From Latilactobacillus sakei subsp. sakei DSM 20017 = JCM 1157 (GTDB lineage Bacteria; Bacillota; Bacilli; Lactobacillales; Lactobacillaceae), in NCBI RefSeq assembly GCF_002370355.1, contig NZ_AP017929.1, positions 1,302,001-1,366,000 of the forward strand: 64,000 nucleotides of DNA, read 5' to 3'. Below are positions 42,332 through 53,202 of the stretch, one piece after another. The translations under genes were made by a program, and so were the position numbers. Numbering within the stretch: the first letter of the stretch is position 1; every line of letters starts with the position of its first letter. The notes under the pieces are model-generated. The model saw only the letters and a program-made list of their open reading frames with translations, was not told the origin of the DNA and ran no database searches.

Positions 42332-43309
42332 ATGGCACAAAAAACAATGATTCAAGCAATTACAAATGCGCTGGATTTAGAATTAGCAAGTGATGAAAAT
42401 GTCTTAATTTTCGGGGAAGATGTCGGTAAAAACGGTGGTGTTTTCCGTGCGACTGAAGGCTTACAAGTTAAACATGGTGAAGACCGCGTTTTCGATACAC
42501 CTTTAGCTGAATCTGGGATTGGTGGTTTATCAATCGGGTTAGCGCTAGAAGGATTTAGACCTGTTCCTGAAATTCAATTCTTCGGTTTTATTTTTGAAAC
42601 GCTAGATTCAATCGCCGGTCAAATGTCACGGACACGTTACCGGATGGGTGGCACACGCAATATGCCGATTACAATTCGGGCACCATTTGGTGGTGGTGTG
42701 CATACCCCTGAAATGCATTCAGATAACTTTGAAGGTATGATTACCCAAATTCCTGGGATTCGAGTAGTTGTCCCAAGTAATCCATACGATGCCAAAGGTT
42801 TATTGATTTCTGCGATTCGTTCAAATGATCCTGTTTTATATTTGGAACATATGAAACTTTATCGCTCATTCCGTGAGGAAGTGCCAGATGAATCATACAC
42901 AGTGCCGCTCGATAAAGCCGCAGTAACATTGGAAGGTTCGGACGTTTCAATCATCACTTATGGCGCAATGGTTCGCGAAGCTAAGAAAGCTGCTGAAAAC
43001 TTGGCTAAAGACAATATCTCAGTTGAAATTATCGACTTACGGACAATTGCCCCATTAGATATTAAAACAATTATTGCATCAGTCGAAAAAACAGGTCACG
43101 TTGTGATTGTGCAAGAAGCGCAAAAACAAGCGGGCGTTGGGGCACAAGTGGCTTCTGAAATTTCAGAACGCGCTGTCCTTTCACTAGAAGCACCAATTGG
43201 GCGCGTTTCAGCACCAGATACACCATTCCCATTTGGCCAAGCCGAATCAACATGGTTACCAAACGCAACTGATATTGAAAATAAAGTTAAGGAAGTTATT
43301 AACTTTTAG
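42332..43309 (+). CDS. pdhB: Pyruvate dehydrogenase E1 beta subunit
   Basis: Partner of PdhA in the E1 heterotetramer. Family parts are [15 protein letters not shown], the active-site [17 protein letters not shown] region and the C-terminal transketolase domain ([16 protein letters not shown]). It is 325 aa. ATG 42332 follows one base after the pdhA stop, with AAAGGAG at 42315-42321. Confidence 0.96.
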   Translation: MAQKTMIQAITNALDLELASDENVLIFGEDVGKNGGVFRATEGLQVKHGEDRVFDTPLAESGIGGLSIGLALEGFRPVPEIQFFGFIFETLDSIAGQMSRTRYRMGGTRNMPITIRAPFGGGVHTPEMHSDNFEGMITQIPGIRVVVPSNPYDAKGLLISAIRSNDPVLYLEHMKLYRSFREEVPDESYTVPLDKAAVTLEGSDVSIITYGAMVREAKKAAENLAKDNISVEIIDLRTIAPLDIKTIIASVEKTGHVVIVQEAQKQAGVGAQVASEISERAVLSLEAPIGRVSAPDTPFPFGQAESTWLPNATDIENKVKEVINF

Positions 43310-43338
43310 TCGATAACGAAGGAAGGGACGACATAAGC

Positions 43339-44967
43339 ATGGCATATCAATTTAAATTACCAGATATCGGCGAAGGTATCGCAGAAGGCGAAATCCAAAA
43401 ATGGGCAGTCGCAGAAGGCGATACAATTGCTGAAGATGATACATTACTAGAAGTCCAAAATGATAAATCAGTTGAAGAAATCCCATCACCAGTGAGTGGT
43501 AAGATCCTTAAGATTTTAGTGGGCGAAGGCGAAGTCGCAACAGTCGGTCAAGTGCTCGTTGAAATCGATGCGCCAGGGGTTGAAGGTAACGATGCACCAA
43601 CATCAACAACAACTACCCCAGCGACAGAAGAACCCGCAACCTCAGCGCCAACAGCTAGTGAAGGCGTTTATCAATTTAAATTACCAGATATTGGTGAAGG
43701 AATTGCGGAAGGTGAAATCCAAAAATGGGCAGTTGCAGAAGGCGATTCAATTGCAGAAGACGATACCTTATTAGAAGTTCAAAATGATAAATCCGTCGAA
43801 GAAATTCCATCACCTGTTAGCGGTAAGATTGTTAAAATCTTAGTGGGCGAAGGTGAAGTCGCAACAGTCGGTCAAGTGCTCGTTGAAATTGATGCGCCAG
43901 GCCACAATACTGCAACAGCTTCAGCACCCGTAGCAGAAACGCCAGCACCTAAGGCAACAGAAACACCAGTAGCAACTAATAATAGCAGTGACGCAAGTGT
44001 TGTTGCCATTAGTGATCCAAATCGGAAAGTATTGGCAATGCCATCTGTTCGTCAATTTGCACGTGAAAATAACGTGGATATTAGCCAAGTGCCAGCAACT
44101 GGTAAACACGGGCGCACAACAAAAGCGGATATCCAAAACTTCATGCAAAATGGCGCTGCACCAATTGCTTCAACGACAACAACTGATACTAAGAGTGCCC
44201 CTGCAACAACAGCGACACCTGAACCAGCAGTAGCCGTTAAACCTTATGAATCCGCAACACCAGAACTTGAAACACGTGAAAAGATGTCACCAACACGAAA
44301 AGCAATTGCTAAAGCAATGGTGACAAGCAAACATACTGCACCACACGTAACATTATTTGATGAGGTTGAAGTTTCTAAATTAATGACCCATCGTAAGAAA
44401 TTTAAGGATGTTGCTGCTAAGAAAGATATTAAGTTAACCTTCTTACCATACATTGTTAAGGCTTTAGTAACTGTTTTACGTGATTTCCCAACGTTGAACG
44501 CCTCAATTGACGACACAACAAGCGAAATTGTTTATAAACACTACATTAATGTCGGCATCGCAACCGATACTGATCACGGCCTTTATGTACCAAACATTAA
44601 AGATGCCGACAGCAAGAGTATCTTTGCCATCGCTAAGGAAATTGGCGAAAACACTCAAAAAGCTTTAGATAATAAGTTAAAACCTGCTGAAATGAGTGGC
44701 GGTTCAATGACGATTAGTAACATCGGGTCAATCGGTGGTGGTTGGTTTACACCAGTTGTTAACTACCCTGAAGTGGCTATCCTAGGGGTTGGCCGTATCG
44801 GCACAGAACCAATTGTTAACGAAGATGGCGAACTTGCAGTTGGTAAAGTCTTGAAATTATCATTATCATTTGATCACCGTTTAATTGATGGTGGGACTGC
44901 GCAACGTGCAATGAACGAATTAAAAGAATTATTAGCTGATCCAGAGCTACTATTGATGGAAGGATGA
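43339..44967 (+). CDS. pdhC: Dihydrolipoamide acetyltransferase E2 with two lipoyl domains
   Basis: Core of the PDH complex. Two almost identical lipoyl domains (residues about 1-80 and 110-188) each have the lipoyl Lys in [15 protein letters not shown]. An Ala/Pro/Thr-rich linker follows, then the E3-binding domain ([18 protein letters not shown], about 233-270). The catalytic domain ends with the CoA acyltransferase motif [13 protein letters not shown]. It is 542 aa. The repeat makes it larger than one-domain E2 proteins. Confidence 0.96.
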   Translation: MAYQFKLPDIGEGIAEGEIQKWAVAEGDTIAEDDTLLEVQNDKSVEEIPSPVSGKILKILVGEGEVATVGQVLVEIDAPGVEGNDAPTSTTTTPATEEPATSAPTASEGVYQFKLPDIGEGIAEGEIQKWAVAEGDSIAEDDTLLEVQNDKSVEEIPSPVSGKIVKILVGEGEVATVGQVLVEIDAPGHNTATASAPVAETPAPKATETPVATNNSSDASVVAISDPNRKVLAMPSVRQFARENNVDISQVPATGKHGRTTKADIQNFMQNGAAPIASTTTTDTKSAPATTATPEPAVAVKPYESATPELETREKMSPTRKAIAKAMVTSKHTAPHVTLFDEVEVSKLMTHRKKFKDVAAKKDIKLTFLPYIVKALVTVLRDFPTLNASIDDTTSEIVYKHYINVGIATDTDHGLYVPNIKDADSKSIFAIAKEIGENTQKALDNKLKPAEMSGGSMTISNIGSIGGGWFTPVVNYPEVAILGVGRIGTEPIVNEDGELAVGKVLKLSLSFDHRLIDGGTAQRAMNELKELLADPELLLMEG

Positions 44968-44974
44968 TTTAAAA

Positions 44975-46381
44975 ATGGTTGTAGGTGATTTTGCAATTGA
45001 ATTAGAAACTGTCGTTATTGGTTCTGGACCTGGGGGCTACGTTGCTGCCATTCGAGCAGCTGAAATGGGTCAAAAAGTAACGGTTATTGAACGTGAAAAT
45101 ATCGGTGGGATTTGTTTGAACGTCGGCTGTATCCCTTCTAAAGCGTTAATCTCTGCAGGTCATCGTTTGCAAGAAGCTAAGAATTCCGAAGTTTTCGGAG
45201 TTTCAACAACGGGTGCAACGCTTAATTTTGCAAAGACGCAAGACTGGAAACAACACCAAGTTGTCGAAAAATTAACGGGCGGCATTTCAATGTTGTTCAA
45301 AAAACACAAAATTGATGTCTTAGACGGTTCTGCCTTTTTAGTTGATGAACATAGCTTACGGGTCATTAAAGAAGAAAGTGCACAAACTTATAGTTTCAAG
45401 AACTTAATCATCGCAACTGGTAGTCGCCCAATTGAAATTAAGGGCTTCAAGTTCAACAAACGCGTGATTGATTCAACCGGTGGTTTAAACTTAACAGAAG
45501 TGCCTAAGGAATTAGTTGTGATTGGCGGGGGTTACATCGGTTCTGAATTAGCAGGTGCTTACGCTAACTTGGGCGCCCACGTCACCATTCTTGAAGGAAC
45601 GGATTCAATTTTGCCAAACTTCGAAAAAGACATGGTGCAACTTGTAACGAAGAACTTCAAGACTAAGGGTGTCGATGTGATTACCGGTGCTATGGCTAAA
45701 GAATCAATCGAAACAGATCAAAACGTGACTGTTAAATACGAAGTTGGCGGCAAGGAAGAACAATTGGTTGCCGATTATGTCATGGTAACTGTTGGTCGTC
45801 GTCCTAATACTGATGATATGGGCTTGGAACAAGCTGGTATCAAGATGGCTGATCGTGGTTTAATCGAAGTTGATCAACAAGGTCAAACCAATATCAAAGG
45901 CATCTACGCTATTGGTGATATTGTTGCCGGTGCTGCGTTGGCTCATAAAGCGAGCTATGAAGCTAAAATTGCTGCAGAAGCAATCGCTGGTAAAAAAGTG
46001 ATTGTGGACTACAAAGCAATGCCAGCAGTTTGTTATACCGATCCAGAATTGGCAACCACTGGTTTAACGGTTGCTGAAGCAAAAGAAAAAGGCTATAACG
46101 CCAAAGGCTTTAAGTTCCCATTTGCTGCTAACGGTCGTGCTTTATCATTAGCGGATACTGAAGGTTTTGTACGCTTAGTAACGAATGTTGACGATAATAC
46201 GTTGCTTGGTGCACAAGTAGCAGGCGTTGGTGCTAGCGACTTGATCTCAGAATTAACCTTAGCAATTGAATCAGGGATGAATGCGGAAGATTTAGCCTTA
46301 ACAATTCACCCACATCCAACATTGAGTGAAGCAATTATGGATGACGCTGAATTAGCACTAGGCTTACCAATTCACATCTAA
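44975..46381 (+). CDS. pdhD: Dihydrolipoamide dehydrogenase E3
   Basis: FAD-dependent enzyme that reoxidises the lipoyl groups of E2. It has the FAD motif [15 protein letters not shown], the redox disulfide [13 protein letters not shown], the NAD motif [14 protein letters not shown] and the active-site His-Glu in HPHPTLSE. It is 468 aa. It is the last gene of pdhABCD and is followed by a terminator. It may also serve other lipoyl proteins such as the GcvH-like one. Confidence 0.97.
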   Translation: MVVGDFAIELETVVIGSGPGGYVAAIRAAEMGQKVTVIERENIGGICLNVGCIPSKALISAGHRLQEAKNSEVFGVSTTGATLNFAKTQDWKQHQVVEKLTGGISMLFKKHKIDVLDGSAFLVDEHSLRVIKEESAQTYSFKNLIIATGSRPIEIKGFKFNKRVIDSTGGLNLTEVPKELVVIGGGYIGSELAGAYANLGAHVTILEGTDSILPNFEKDMVQLVTKNFKTKGVDVITGAMAKESIETDQNVTVKYEVGGKEEQLVADYVMVTVGRRPNTDDMGLEQAGIKMADRGLIEVDQQGQTNIKGIYAIGDIVAGAALAHKASYEAKIAAEAIAGKKVIVDYKAMPAVCYTDPELATTGLTVAEAKEKGYNAKGFKFPFAANGRALSLADTEGFVRLVTNVDDNTLLGAQVAGVGASDLISELTLAIESGMNAEDLALTIHPHPTLSEAIMDDAELALGLPIHI

Positions 46382-46387
46382 CACTGG

Positions 46388-46420
46388 AGGGTTCGTCATG
46401 AATTGTGACGGCCCTTTTTG
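46388..46420 (+). terminator. Terminator of the pdh operon
   Basis: Stem GGGTTCGTCA / TGACGGCCC with a short loop and a T run. Confidence 0.8.
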
Positions 46421-46525
46421 TATACACTTGCTAAAACGATTCGACAGTTCCTAAAAAAATGCGCTATAATGATTGATATTAAAAACGTCAATTTTGCTTA
46501 AATTGACTTAAATTTAGGAGTACTT

Positions 46526-46810
46526 ATGCAAACTAACTATAGCTATCCTTTAGAATCAGATTGGACACCAGAAGAAGTGGTTCAAGTCATGCATTTATAT
46601 AATCTTGTTGAACAAGCTTATGAATTTGGCGCTAAAGTTGAAGATTTAAACGTGGCCTACCGTGATTTTAAACAAGTCGTTCGAAGCAAGATGATTGAAA
46701 AACAACTTGATAAGGCTTTTACGGAAGCTTCTGGTTATTCAATCTATCGTTGTATGCAAACTGCTCAAAAGAGTGGCCGGGCACAAATTAAGATGACGAC
46801 TAATAATTGA
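46526..46810 (+). CDS. UPF0223 family protein (YktA-like)
   Basis: A 94-aa helical protein of UPF0223, with the family start NYSYPLESDWTPEEVVQV and the SGYSIYR core. Its function is unknown. It precedes an inositol-monophosphatase-like gene, as yktA does before yktC in Bacillus. The ATG follows TAGGAG. Confidence 0.88.
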   Translation: MQTNYSYPLESDWTPEEVVQVMHLYNLVEQAYEFGAKVEDLNVAYRDFKQVVRSKMIEKQLDKAFTEASGYSIYRCMQTAQKSGRAQIKMTTNN

Positions 46811-46826
46811 AAGTAGATGAAAACAG

Positions 46827-47624
46827 ATGGAACAAGAGGCGCTATATCAATTAAGTCGTTCATTACAAAAGTGGGTACTTGAAGCAGCCGCTGAAACACG
46901 CAAAAAGATGACACAGCCTTTAGAAATTATGACTAAATCAAGTCGTAATGATTTAGTGACCAACGTCGACTGCGCTAACCAAGCCTTTTTCGCAGAACAA
47001 ATCAAAGTGGAATACCCAATGGCGCAATTAGTCGGAGAAGAAGGGGCCAATGTCGGTGCTGGTGATTGGCATAATGGTCTAACTTTTTTCGTCGACCCAA
47101 TTGATGGCACAATGAATTTTGTTAAGCAACAGGAAAATTTTGCGATTATGATCGGGGTCTACGAAGATGGACAAGCCTTATTCGGGATTATTTACGATGT
47201 GATGGCTGATCAACTTTTCTGGGGTGGTCCGCAATTAGGAATTTTCCGCAATGAACAAGCCTTAGAACAGGCAGCGGACCAACCGCTATCGGAAGGCTTA
47301 ATCTGCGTTAATACACGCATGTTGGTGACGAATGAACGACAATTACAACAGGTCTTCGTTCAAAGCTCAGGTGTGCGTATCTATGGCAGTGCCGGCATTA
47401 CCTTTGCGCAATTGTTAAGAGGGAATGCGCAAGCTTATATTTCAAAGTTAGCACCATGGGATATTGCTGCGGGACGCGTTTTAGCCGAGACACTTGGTTT
47501 TCAGATTTTAAATTTCGATGGTCAACCAATTTCAATGGTTGCCAAAGAAGGGATGATTATTGCACCAAAGCAAGCGATGCAAGAAATTATCGCCATTATG
47601 GCCCATTCAAAAACGGCCGAATAA
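46827..47624 (+). CDS. Inositol monophosphatase family protein (YktC-like)
   Basis: Mg2+-dependent sugar-phosphate phosphatase of the IMPase family, 265 aa. Metal and phosphate motifs are GEEG (residues about 71-74), FVDPIDGTMNF near residue 90 and WDIAAG near 211. The exact substrate is not given by sequence; YktC-like proteins can act on inositol-1-phosphate and similar compounds. It lies 16 bases after the UPF0223 gene and probably shares its transcript. Confidence 0.92.
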   Translation: MEQEALYQLSRSLQKWVLEAAAETRKKMTQPLEIMTKSSRNDLVTNVDCANQAFFAEQIKVEYPMAQLVGEEGANVGAGDWHNGLTFFVDPIDGTMNFVKQQENFAIMIGVYEDGQALFGIIYDVMADQLFWGGPQLGIFRNEQALEQAADQPLSEGLICVNTRMLVTNERQLQQVFVQSSGVRIYGSAGITFAQLLRGNAQAYISKLAPWDIAAGRVLAETLGFQILNFDGQPISMVAKEGMIIAPKQAMQEIIAIMAHSKTAE

Positions 47625-47769
47625 TTAGATTTTCATGAAAAAGTCTTGCGTATTTTCAAAAAATCGCTAATATAAGAAGCATAGCCCTATTTATTATGGT
47701 AAAATAATAGCTTGTATACATGAGACAAACAACACTAGTTAAGTCACTAGCGAGAGGAAGCTGAAACAC

Positions 47770-49605
47770 TTGAAAAAAAGAGAAGACATTCGCAATATCG
47801 CAATTATCGCCCACGTTGATCATGGTAAAACAACCTTAGTTAACGAAATGTTAAAACAATCAGATACATTGGATGGCCATGCAGAAATTTCTGACCGTGC
47901 AATGGATACAAATGATATCGAAAAAGAACGTGGGATCACAATTCTTTCAAAGAATACTGCTGTTAAATATAATGGCAAACAAATCAACATCTTGGATACA
48001 CCAGGACATGCCGATTTCGGTGGTGAAGTTGAACGTATCATGAAGATGGTTGACGGTGTATTATTAGTCGTTGATGCTTTTGAAGGTACAATGCCACAAA
48101 CACGTTTTGTTTTGAAAAAAGCTTTAGACCAACATTTAACACCAATCGTTGTTATCAACAAAATTGACCGCCCAGGCTCACGTCCTGAAGAAGTGGTTGA
48201 TGAAGTGCTTGAATTATTCATCGAACTTGGTGCTGACGAAGATCAACTTGAATTCCCAGTTGTGTACGCAAGTGCTATCAACGGGACATCAAGTCTTGAA
48301 TCAGACTTAGACACACAAGCTCACACAATGGTTCCTATCTTTGACACAATCTTAGATACAATCCCAGCACCAGTTGATAATAGTGACGAACCACTTCAAT
48401 TCCAAGTGGCTATGTTAGATTATAACGACTATGTTGGTCGTATCGGTATTGGCCGCGTTTCTCGTGGGACAATCAAGATCGGTGATCAAGTTTCTGTTCT
48501 TAAACTTGACGGTTCTGCTAAGAACTTCCGGGTTACTAAGATCTTTGGTTTCATCGGTTTAGACCGTGTTGAAATCCAAGAAGCTAAAGCCGGCGATTTA
48601 ATCGCTGTTTCAGGTATGGAAGATATCTACGTTGGGGAAACTGTCACACCAGTTGACCATCAAGAAGCATTACCAATTCTTCGTATCGACGAACCAACTT
48701 TACAAATGACATTTGCTGCCAATGATTCACCATTTGTTGGCCGTGAAGGTGATTTCGTTACTGGTCGTAAGATTGAAGAACGTTTACGTCACCAATTACA
48801 CACTGACGTTTCACTTCGTGTTGAAGATACAGACAAAGCCGGCGCTTGGATTGTTTCAGGTCGTGGTGAATTGCATCTTTCAATCTTGGTTGAAGAAATG
48901 CGTCGGGAAGGCTTCGAATTACAATTATCACGTCCAGAAGTTATCTACCGCGACGTTGATGGCGTAACTTGCGAACCTTTTGAAATGGTTCAAATCGATA
49001 CACCTGATCAATACACAGGTTCAGTAATCGATTCAATGGCCCAACGTAAGGGTGAAATGCAAAACATGGAAAGTGATGCTAATAACCAAACACGTATGAC
49101 TTTCTTAGCACCTTCACGTGGTTTAATCGGTTATTCAACAGAATTCTTAACGATGACTGGTGGATACGGTATTATGAACCACACCTTCGAAAAATACATG
49201 CCAGTTATCAAAAACTGGGAACCAGGCCGTCGTAACGGTGCATTAGTTTCAATCAATGCCGGTTCATCAACAACTTATAGTTTACAATCAGTTGAAGATC
49301 GTGGCCAATTATTCATCGGCGCTGGCGTTGATGTTTATGAAGGTATGATCGTTGGTCAAAATAGCCGTGATACAGATATCGCCGTAAACGTTACTAAGGG
49401 TAAAAACTTAACGAATACTCGTGCTTCTGGTAAAGATCACTCAGCTGCTATCAAGACACCTAAAGAAATGTCACTTGAAGAATCAATTGAATTCTTAAAT
49501 GATGACGAATACTGTGAAGTAACACCTACTTCTGTTCGTTTACGTAAGAAGATTCTTGACACAAGTATGCGTACTAAAGCTGACAAGAAGCGTAAACGCG
49601 GATAA
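47770..49605 (+). CDS. typA: Ribosome-associated GTPase TypA/BipA
   Basis: Translational GTPase related to EF-G, involved in ribosome assembly and stress. G motifs are [21 protein letters not shown] and NKIDRPG; the C-terminal domain typical of BipA follows (GLIGYSTEF, GRRNGALVS). It is 611 aa. The start is TTG 47770, with GAGAGGAAG upstream; the protein then begins MKKREDIRNIAIIAHVD as in relatives. Terminator follows. Confidence 0.96.
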   Translation: MKKREDIRNIAIIAHVDHGKTTLVNEMLKQSDTLDGHAEISDRAMDTNDIEKERGITILSKNTAVKYNGKQINILDTPGHADFGGEVERIMKMVDGVLLVVDAFEGTMPQTRFVLKKALDQHLTPIVVINKIDRPGSRPEEVVDEVLELFIELGADEDQLEFPVVYASAINGTSSLESDLDTQAHTMVPIFDTILDTIPAPVDNSDEPLQFQVAMLDYNDYVGRIGIGRVSRGTIKIGDQVSVLKLDGSAKNFRVTKIFGFIGLDRVEIQEAKAGDLIAVSGMEDIYVGETVTPVDHQEALPILRIDEPTLQMTFAANDSPFVGREGDFVTGRKIEERLRHQLHTDVSLRVEDTDKAGAWIVSGRGELHLSILVEEMRREGFELQLSRPEVIYRDVDGVTCEPFEMVQIDTPDQYTGSVIDSMAQRKGEMQNMESDANNQTRMTFLAPSRGLIGYSTEFLTMTGGYGIMNHTFEKYMPVIKNWEPGRRNGALVSINAGSSTTYSLQSVEDRGQLFIGAGVDVYEGMIVGQNSRDTDIAVNVTKGKNLTNTRASGKDHSAAIKTPKEMSLEESIEFLNDDEYCEVTPTSVRLRKKILDTSMRTKADKKRKRG

Positions 49606-49623
49606 TAAGCTTAAAACTATATT

Positions 49624-49660
49624 AAAAGGTAGCCTAAGACACTTTAGGCTACCTTTTTTT
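49624..49660 (+). terminator. Terminator after typA
   Basis: AAAAGGTAGCCTAA / TTTAGGCTACCTTTT stem with a short loop and T run. Confidence 0.95.
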
Positions 49661-49725
49661 AGTGTCAGATATGGTATAATAACCTGCAGAGTGTGCATTA
49701 CTATAACAGTTTAAGTGGGCGTTAA

Positions 49726-50022
49726 ATGATGATTAAACAAGAAACAATCGGGTATGTGACTTTGAAATCAGACGCAGCTAAAATTGAAGCGTTATTGACG
49801 AAGCAATTTGATGCGCTTTGTTTAAGTCAATGTCCCATCATTGAAGAAATTATTGATACACAACTGTTTGGTTTTACAAAAGAGGTTGATTTTGCTAAAA
49901 GAATTCGTTTAATTAGTGATCAAGAAGGATCGAAATTAGTGAACGAACTTGAAACGCGTATTAATCAACTTTATTTAGAGATTTATCAAACGCAAGCTCA
50001 GAATGAAGTTCATAGAAATTAG
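49726..50022 (+). CDS. ylaN: YlaN family (DUF1507/UPF0358) protein
   Basis: A 98-aa helical protein with the YlaN pattern (ALLTKQFDALCLSQCPIIEEIIDTQLFGFTKEVDFA). In Bacillus and Staphylococcus YlaN links iron status and Fe-S supply to Fur (family knowledge). Placed directly before ftsW, as in B. subtilis. The start may be ATG 49726 or 49729. Confidence 0.92.
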   Translation: MMIKQETIGYVTLKSDAAKIEALLTKQFDALCLSQCPIIEEIIDTQLFGFTKEVDFAKRIRLISDQEGSKLVNELETRINQLYLEIYQTQAQNEVHRN

Positions 50023-50030
50023 GTGTAAGT

Positions 50031-51218
50031 GTGTGGCATAAGCTTCGAGATAAAGCGCAGTATTTAGATTATTGGTTATTAATCCCGTACGTTATTTTAT
50101 GTGCGATAGGGGCCTTGATGGTCTATTCGGCGAGTTCGGATTTGATGTCGATTCACGGTGCTAAGCCAGATGCTTATTTTACTAAGCAATTAATTTATAT
50201 CGGGCTGGGATTCGTCTTATTATTATTCTCCTTCTTTTTGAAGTTAAATCTATTAAGGAAACCTAAGTTTTTGATTGGTGTCACGGCGGTTATTTTATTA
50301 GCGCTCTTTTACTTGTTGGTATTAAGCCGAATTAGACCGGACGCCGCTATTAATGGGGCGACCGCTTGGATTAATTTGGGACCTTTTAGTATTCAACCAG
50401 CGGAATTTGCTAAGTTATTGATTGTTTTATACTTGGCTAATATGTTATCCAAACGTGAAAAGAATTTGTCAGAGCATTGGCGTGATAATGTGCGGCTATT
50501 TTCCGCACCCGTCATTTTGGTGGCCGTCATTATCGCCTTTGTATTGGTACAACCCGATACTGGTGGGGCGGCTATTCTAGGGATTATTCTATTGGTATTA
50601 TTATTTGCCAGTGGGATTTCCTTCTGGTGGGGAATTTCAATCATCAGCGCAACCTTAGCGGTGATCATTGCGGCCATTGCTGGATTGAGTCGTTTGAATT
50701 TAACAACCGGTGTCAATTATCGGTTTAACCGAATTTTAGCCTTTCTAGAACCGTTTAAACTCGAAAATATGGGTGGGAGCCAACTGGTTAACTCGTATTA
50801 TGCGATCAATAATGGTGGTTGGTTTGGTATGGGCCTCGGTAATAGTATTCAAAAACGAGGCTATTTACCTGAACCTTACACTGATTTCATTTTATCGATT
50901 ACGACTGAAGAACTCGGTGTCGTGGGGGCCCTTTTCATTTTAGGATTACTCTTTTTACTAATTTTTAGAATTTTTACAATCGGAATCAGAGCTCGCCAAA
51001 CCTATAATGCCTTGATTTGTTATGGGATTGGCACGATTATTTTTGTTCAAAGCTTATTTAATATCGGTGGTCTATTAGGCTTGCTGCCAATTACCGGGGT
51101 GACCTTACCCTTCATTAGTTATGGTGGGTCAAGTATGTTGGTGTTAGCAACGGGTCTTGGTTTGGTCTTGAACGTCAGTGCTCAGGAAAAAAAGGCACTC
51201 AAAATGAAGCAATCGTGA
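50031..51218 (+). CDS. ftsW: Cell division SEDS protein FtsW
   Basis: Septal peptidoglycan glycosyltransferase, 395 aa with about 10 transmembrane segments. SEDS features are GATAWINLGPFSIQPAEFAK, the loop GYLPEPYTDFILSITTEELGV and GVTLPFISYGGSSM. It begins at GTG 50031. Position after ylaN and the PEPYTDF loop support FtsW rather than RodA (which is at 6381). Confidence 0.95.
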   Translation: MWHKLRDKAQYLDYWLLIPYVILCAIGALMVYSASSDLMSIHGAKPDAYFTKQLIYIGLGFVLLLFSFFLKLNLLRKPKFLIGVTAVILLALFYLLVLSRIRPDAAINGATAWINLGPFSIQPAEFAKLLIVLYLANMLSKREKNLSEHWRDNVRLFSAPVILVAVIIAFVLVQPDTGGAAILGIILLVLLFASGISFWWGISIISATLAVIIAAIAGLSRLNLTTGVNYRFNRILAFLEPFKLENMGGSQLVNSYYAINNGGWFGMGLGNSIQKRGYLPEPYTDFILSITTEELGVVGALFILGLLFLLIFRIFTIGIRARQTYNALICYGIGTIIFVQSLFNIGGLLGLLPITGVTLPFISYGGSSMLVLATGLGLVLNVSAQEKKALKMKQS

Positions 51219-51228
51219 GGGCTCACAG

Positions 51229-52317
51229 ATGAAAAATTTGATGCGCTTTGTGGTAGCGTTAGGCGCGTGGTTAGTATTGTTGTATGCGTGGCCCATTATG
51301 CATCATGTTCAACCAACTGTGGATTCAACGCAGGGCCAAACTAAACGTCATATGAAATTAACGCATCCGCAAAATCCATTATTAAAAACGCAAGGGCCGG
51401 CGAAGTTTATCAATCAACCTGCCGCAAAATTGATAGCGCAATATGGGCAACCTGTTAAGCAATCGGCAGAAGATGGCCTGCAGAGTCGTTGGTTATTTCA
51501 ATTGAATAGTCGGCATTATATTGAAGCGACAATTGATGATCAGACAGGGACAACACAACAATTAGTGGTGATTGGTCAGGATAATGCGATCAAGCCGTTT
51601 AAATTTGGCCAATCGCTAAAAGCAATCACACAGGAAACAACGATTCCGGCTAATTATGAATTAAGTTTACATGAGCAAAAGTTTCAAATTGAGTTGAACG
51701 AAACGCAACAGCGGCAACGACCACTGATCGCATTTAAGAATAAAACCTATGCGATTTTGGTAATGCAAAAAGGTGAATTGGCAACGGCGGTTTATTTGAA
51801 TGCTAATCGCTTGTTACAATCGAATTTATATCCGGTGACCTCAATGACGCCAGTCCCAGTACCAGAAGTGGTAACGGGACAGTCCCAGCAAATCGATGAT
51901 GAACGGCAATTGGCATTGCTACAGTATTGTCAGACATTGCGACTCAATGCCAAGTTACCTGAGTTGCGTAGCGACGTATTACTTGAAGCGGATCAATTAT
52001 TTTTGGCGACGCTGAAAGGTGCGCCTAAGACGTTGCTAACTGATGCTGGGGAGCAGCGATTGAAGCGTGCCAAGCAACAACGCCAAATGGCTTTACCGCA
52101 AAAATTAACTGAAGCGGATTTTACCACCAAGGCTTTAGAAGATTATCAACTGACTAACCAACAGTTCTTTTATTTTGAGCAGCCAGTCAGTGTGCAGCAG
52201 CTCATTTTTGAACGGCAGACCAATCCAGCATTTTACCAAGCAATCCATAACCAGGTCCATCGACGGATTCAAATTATCTGTACAGAGGGTCACACACTGG
52301 TTGTGATTGGTGAATAA
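51229..52317 (+). CDS. CAP-associated-domain protein (YlbC-like)
   Basis: A 362-aa secreted or membrane-anchored protein. An N-terminal hydrophobic helix (residues about 4-23) is followed by the region FINQPAAKLIAQYGQPVKQS, which fits the CAP-associated N-terminal domain, then a part with a helical SCP/CAP-like layout, though the catalytic His and Glu of CAP are not evident. In B. subtilis ylbC has the same position near ylbG-ylbH-coaD. Its role is unknown. Confidence 0.7.
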   Translation: MKNLMRFVVALGAWLVLLYAWPIMHHVQPTVDSTQGQTKRHMKLTHPQNPLLKTQGPAKFINQPAAKLIAQYGQPVKQSAEDGLQSRWLFQLNSRHYIEATIDDQTGTTQQLVVIGQDNAIKPFKFGQSLKAITQETTIPANYELSLHEQKFQIELNETQQRQRPLIAFKNKTYAILVMQKGELATAVYLNANRLLQSNLYPVTSMTPVPVPEVVTGQSQQIDDERQLALLQYCQTLRLNAKLPELRSDVLLEADQLFLATLKGAPKTLLTDAGEQRLKRAKQQRQMALPQKLTEADFTTKALEDYQLTNQQFFYFEQPVSVQQLIFERQTNPAFYQAIHNQVHRRIQIICTEGHTLVVIGE

Positions 52318-52340
52318 ACTACAAGATAAGGACTGATAAA

Positions 52341-52631
52341 ATGGCATTAGAAATCACGCAACGACAAGGCATTGTTGTCTGGCTGTATTCATTACGGCAA
52401 GTCAAACAATTGCGACGTTACGGACTTGTGTATTACACGTCTAAACGGATGAAATATGTTTATTTATACGTTGATGCGGCCCAAGCACCGGCTGTTATCG
52501 AACGATTAAAGAAATTACATTATGTTAAGCGGGTGACGCGTTCACAGCGGCCAATGCTCGACATGGAATTTGGCGCATTAGCCGAATTAGCGAATCAAGA
52601 GACCGCTACTAAAGCGGCATTAAAGGAGTAA
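52341..52631 (+). CDS. ylbG: YlbG family (UPF0298/DUF2129) protein
   Basis: A 96-aa soluble protein with the family pattern RQGIVVWLYSLRQVKQLRRYGLVYY, then VYLYVDAAQA. Function unknown. It lies five bases before rsmD, as in B. subtilis, and is expressed with it. Confidence 0.92.
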   Translation: MALEITQRQGIVVWLYSLRQVKQLRRYGLVYYTSKRMKYVYLYVDAAQAPAVIERLKKLHYVKRVTRSQRPMLDMEFGALAELANQETATKAALKE

Positions 52632-52635
52632 AGAG

Positions 52636-53190
52636 ATGCGGATTATTGCAGGAGAATTTGGTGGCCGCCGCTTAAAAGCGGTCCCCGGAATGAAGACTAG
52701 ACCTACAACGGATAAAGTGAAAGAAGCCATGTTCAGTATGTTAGGCCAATTTTTTGATGGTGGCCAGGCGCTTGATTTATATGCCGGTAGTGGTGGTCTC
52801 GCGATTGAGGCTGTTTCGCGCGGTATGGATCATGCCTACTTAATTGATCGCCAATACGCGGCGATTCAAACGATTCAAGATAACGTAGCTGTCACGAAAA
52901 TGCCAGAATGTTTTACAATTTGGAAGATGCCAGCTGAAAAAGCATTGTTAAAATTAGCGGATGCCAAAGAACAATTTGACTTAATTTTGTTAGATCCACC
53001 CTATAAGCAACAACAAATGTTATTAGAGTTACAACAATTTGTGAAGATGGACCTCTTAAAACCAGGGGCTATTATTCTTTGTGAAACGGACACGAGTTTA
53101 ACGTATCCAGAAGAAATCCCACATTATACATTGAAACGCCAACAGAACTACGGGATTACTGAAGTGGCAATTTTCGAATTTATCGGTTAA
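52636..53190 (+). CDS. rsmD: 16S rRNA (guanine966-N2)-methyltransferase RsmD
   Basis: SAM-dependent methyltransferase that modifies 16S rRNA. It starts MRIIAGEFGGRRLKA, with the family RPTTDKVKEAMFS, SAM site LDLYAGSGGLAIEA and catalytic ILLDPPY. It is 184 aa. Overlap with ylbG is absent but spacing is four bases. coaD follows after 12. Confidence 0.95.
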   Translation: MRIIAGEFGGRRLKAVPGMKTRPTTDKVKEAMFSMLGQFFDGGQALDLYAGSGGLAIEAVSRGMDHAYLIDRQYAAIQTIQDNVAVTKMPECFTIWKMPAEKALLKLADAKEQFDLILLDPPYKQQQMLLELQQFVKMDLLKPGAIILCETDTSLTYPEEIPHYTLKRQQNYGITEVAIFEFIG

Positions 53191-53202
53191 GGAAGTGGTC
53201 GA

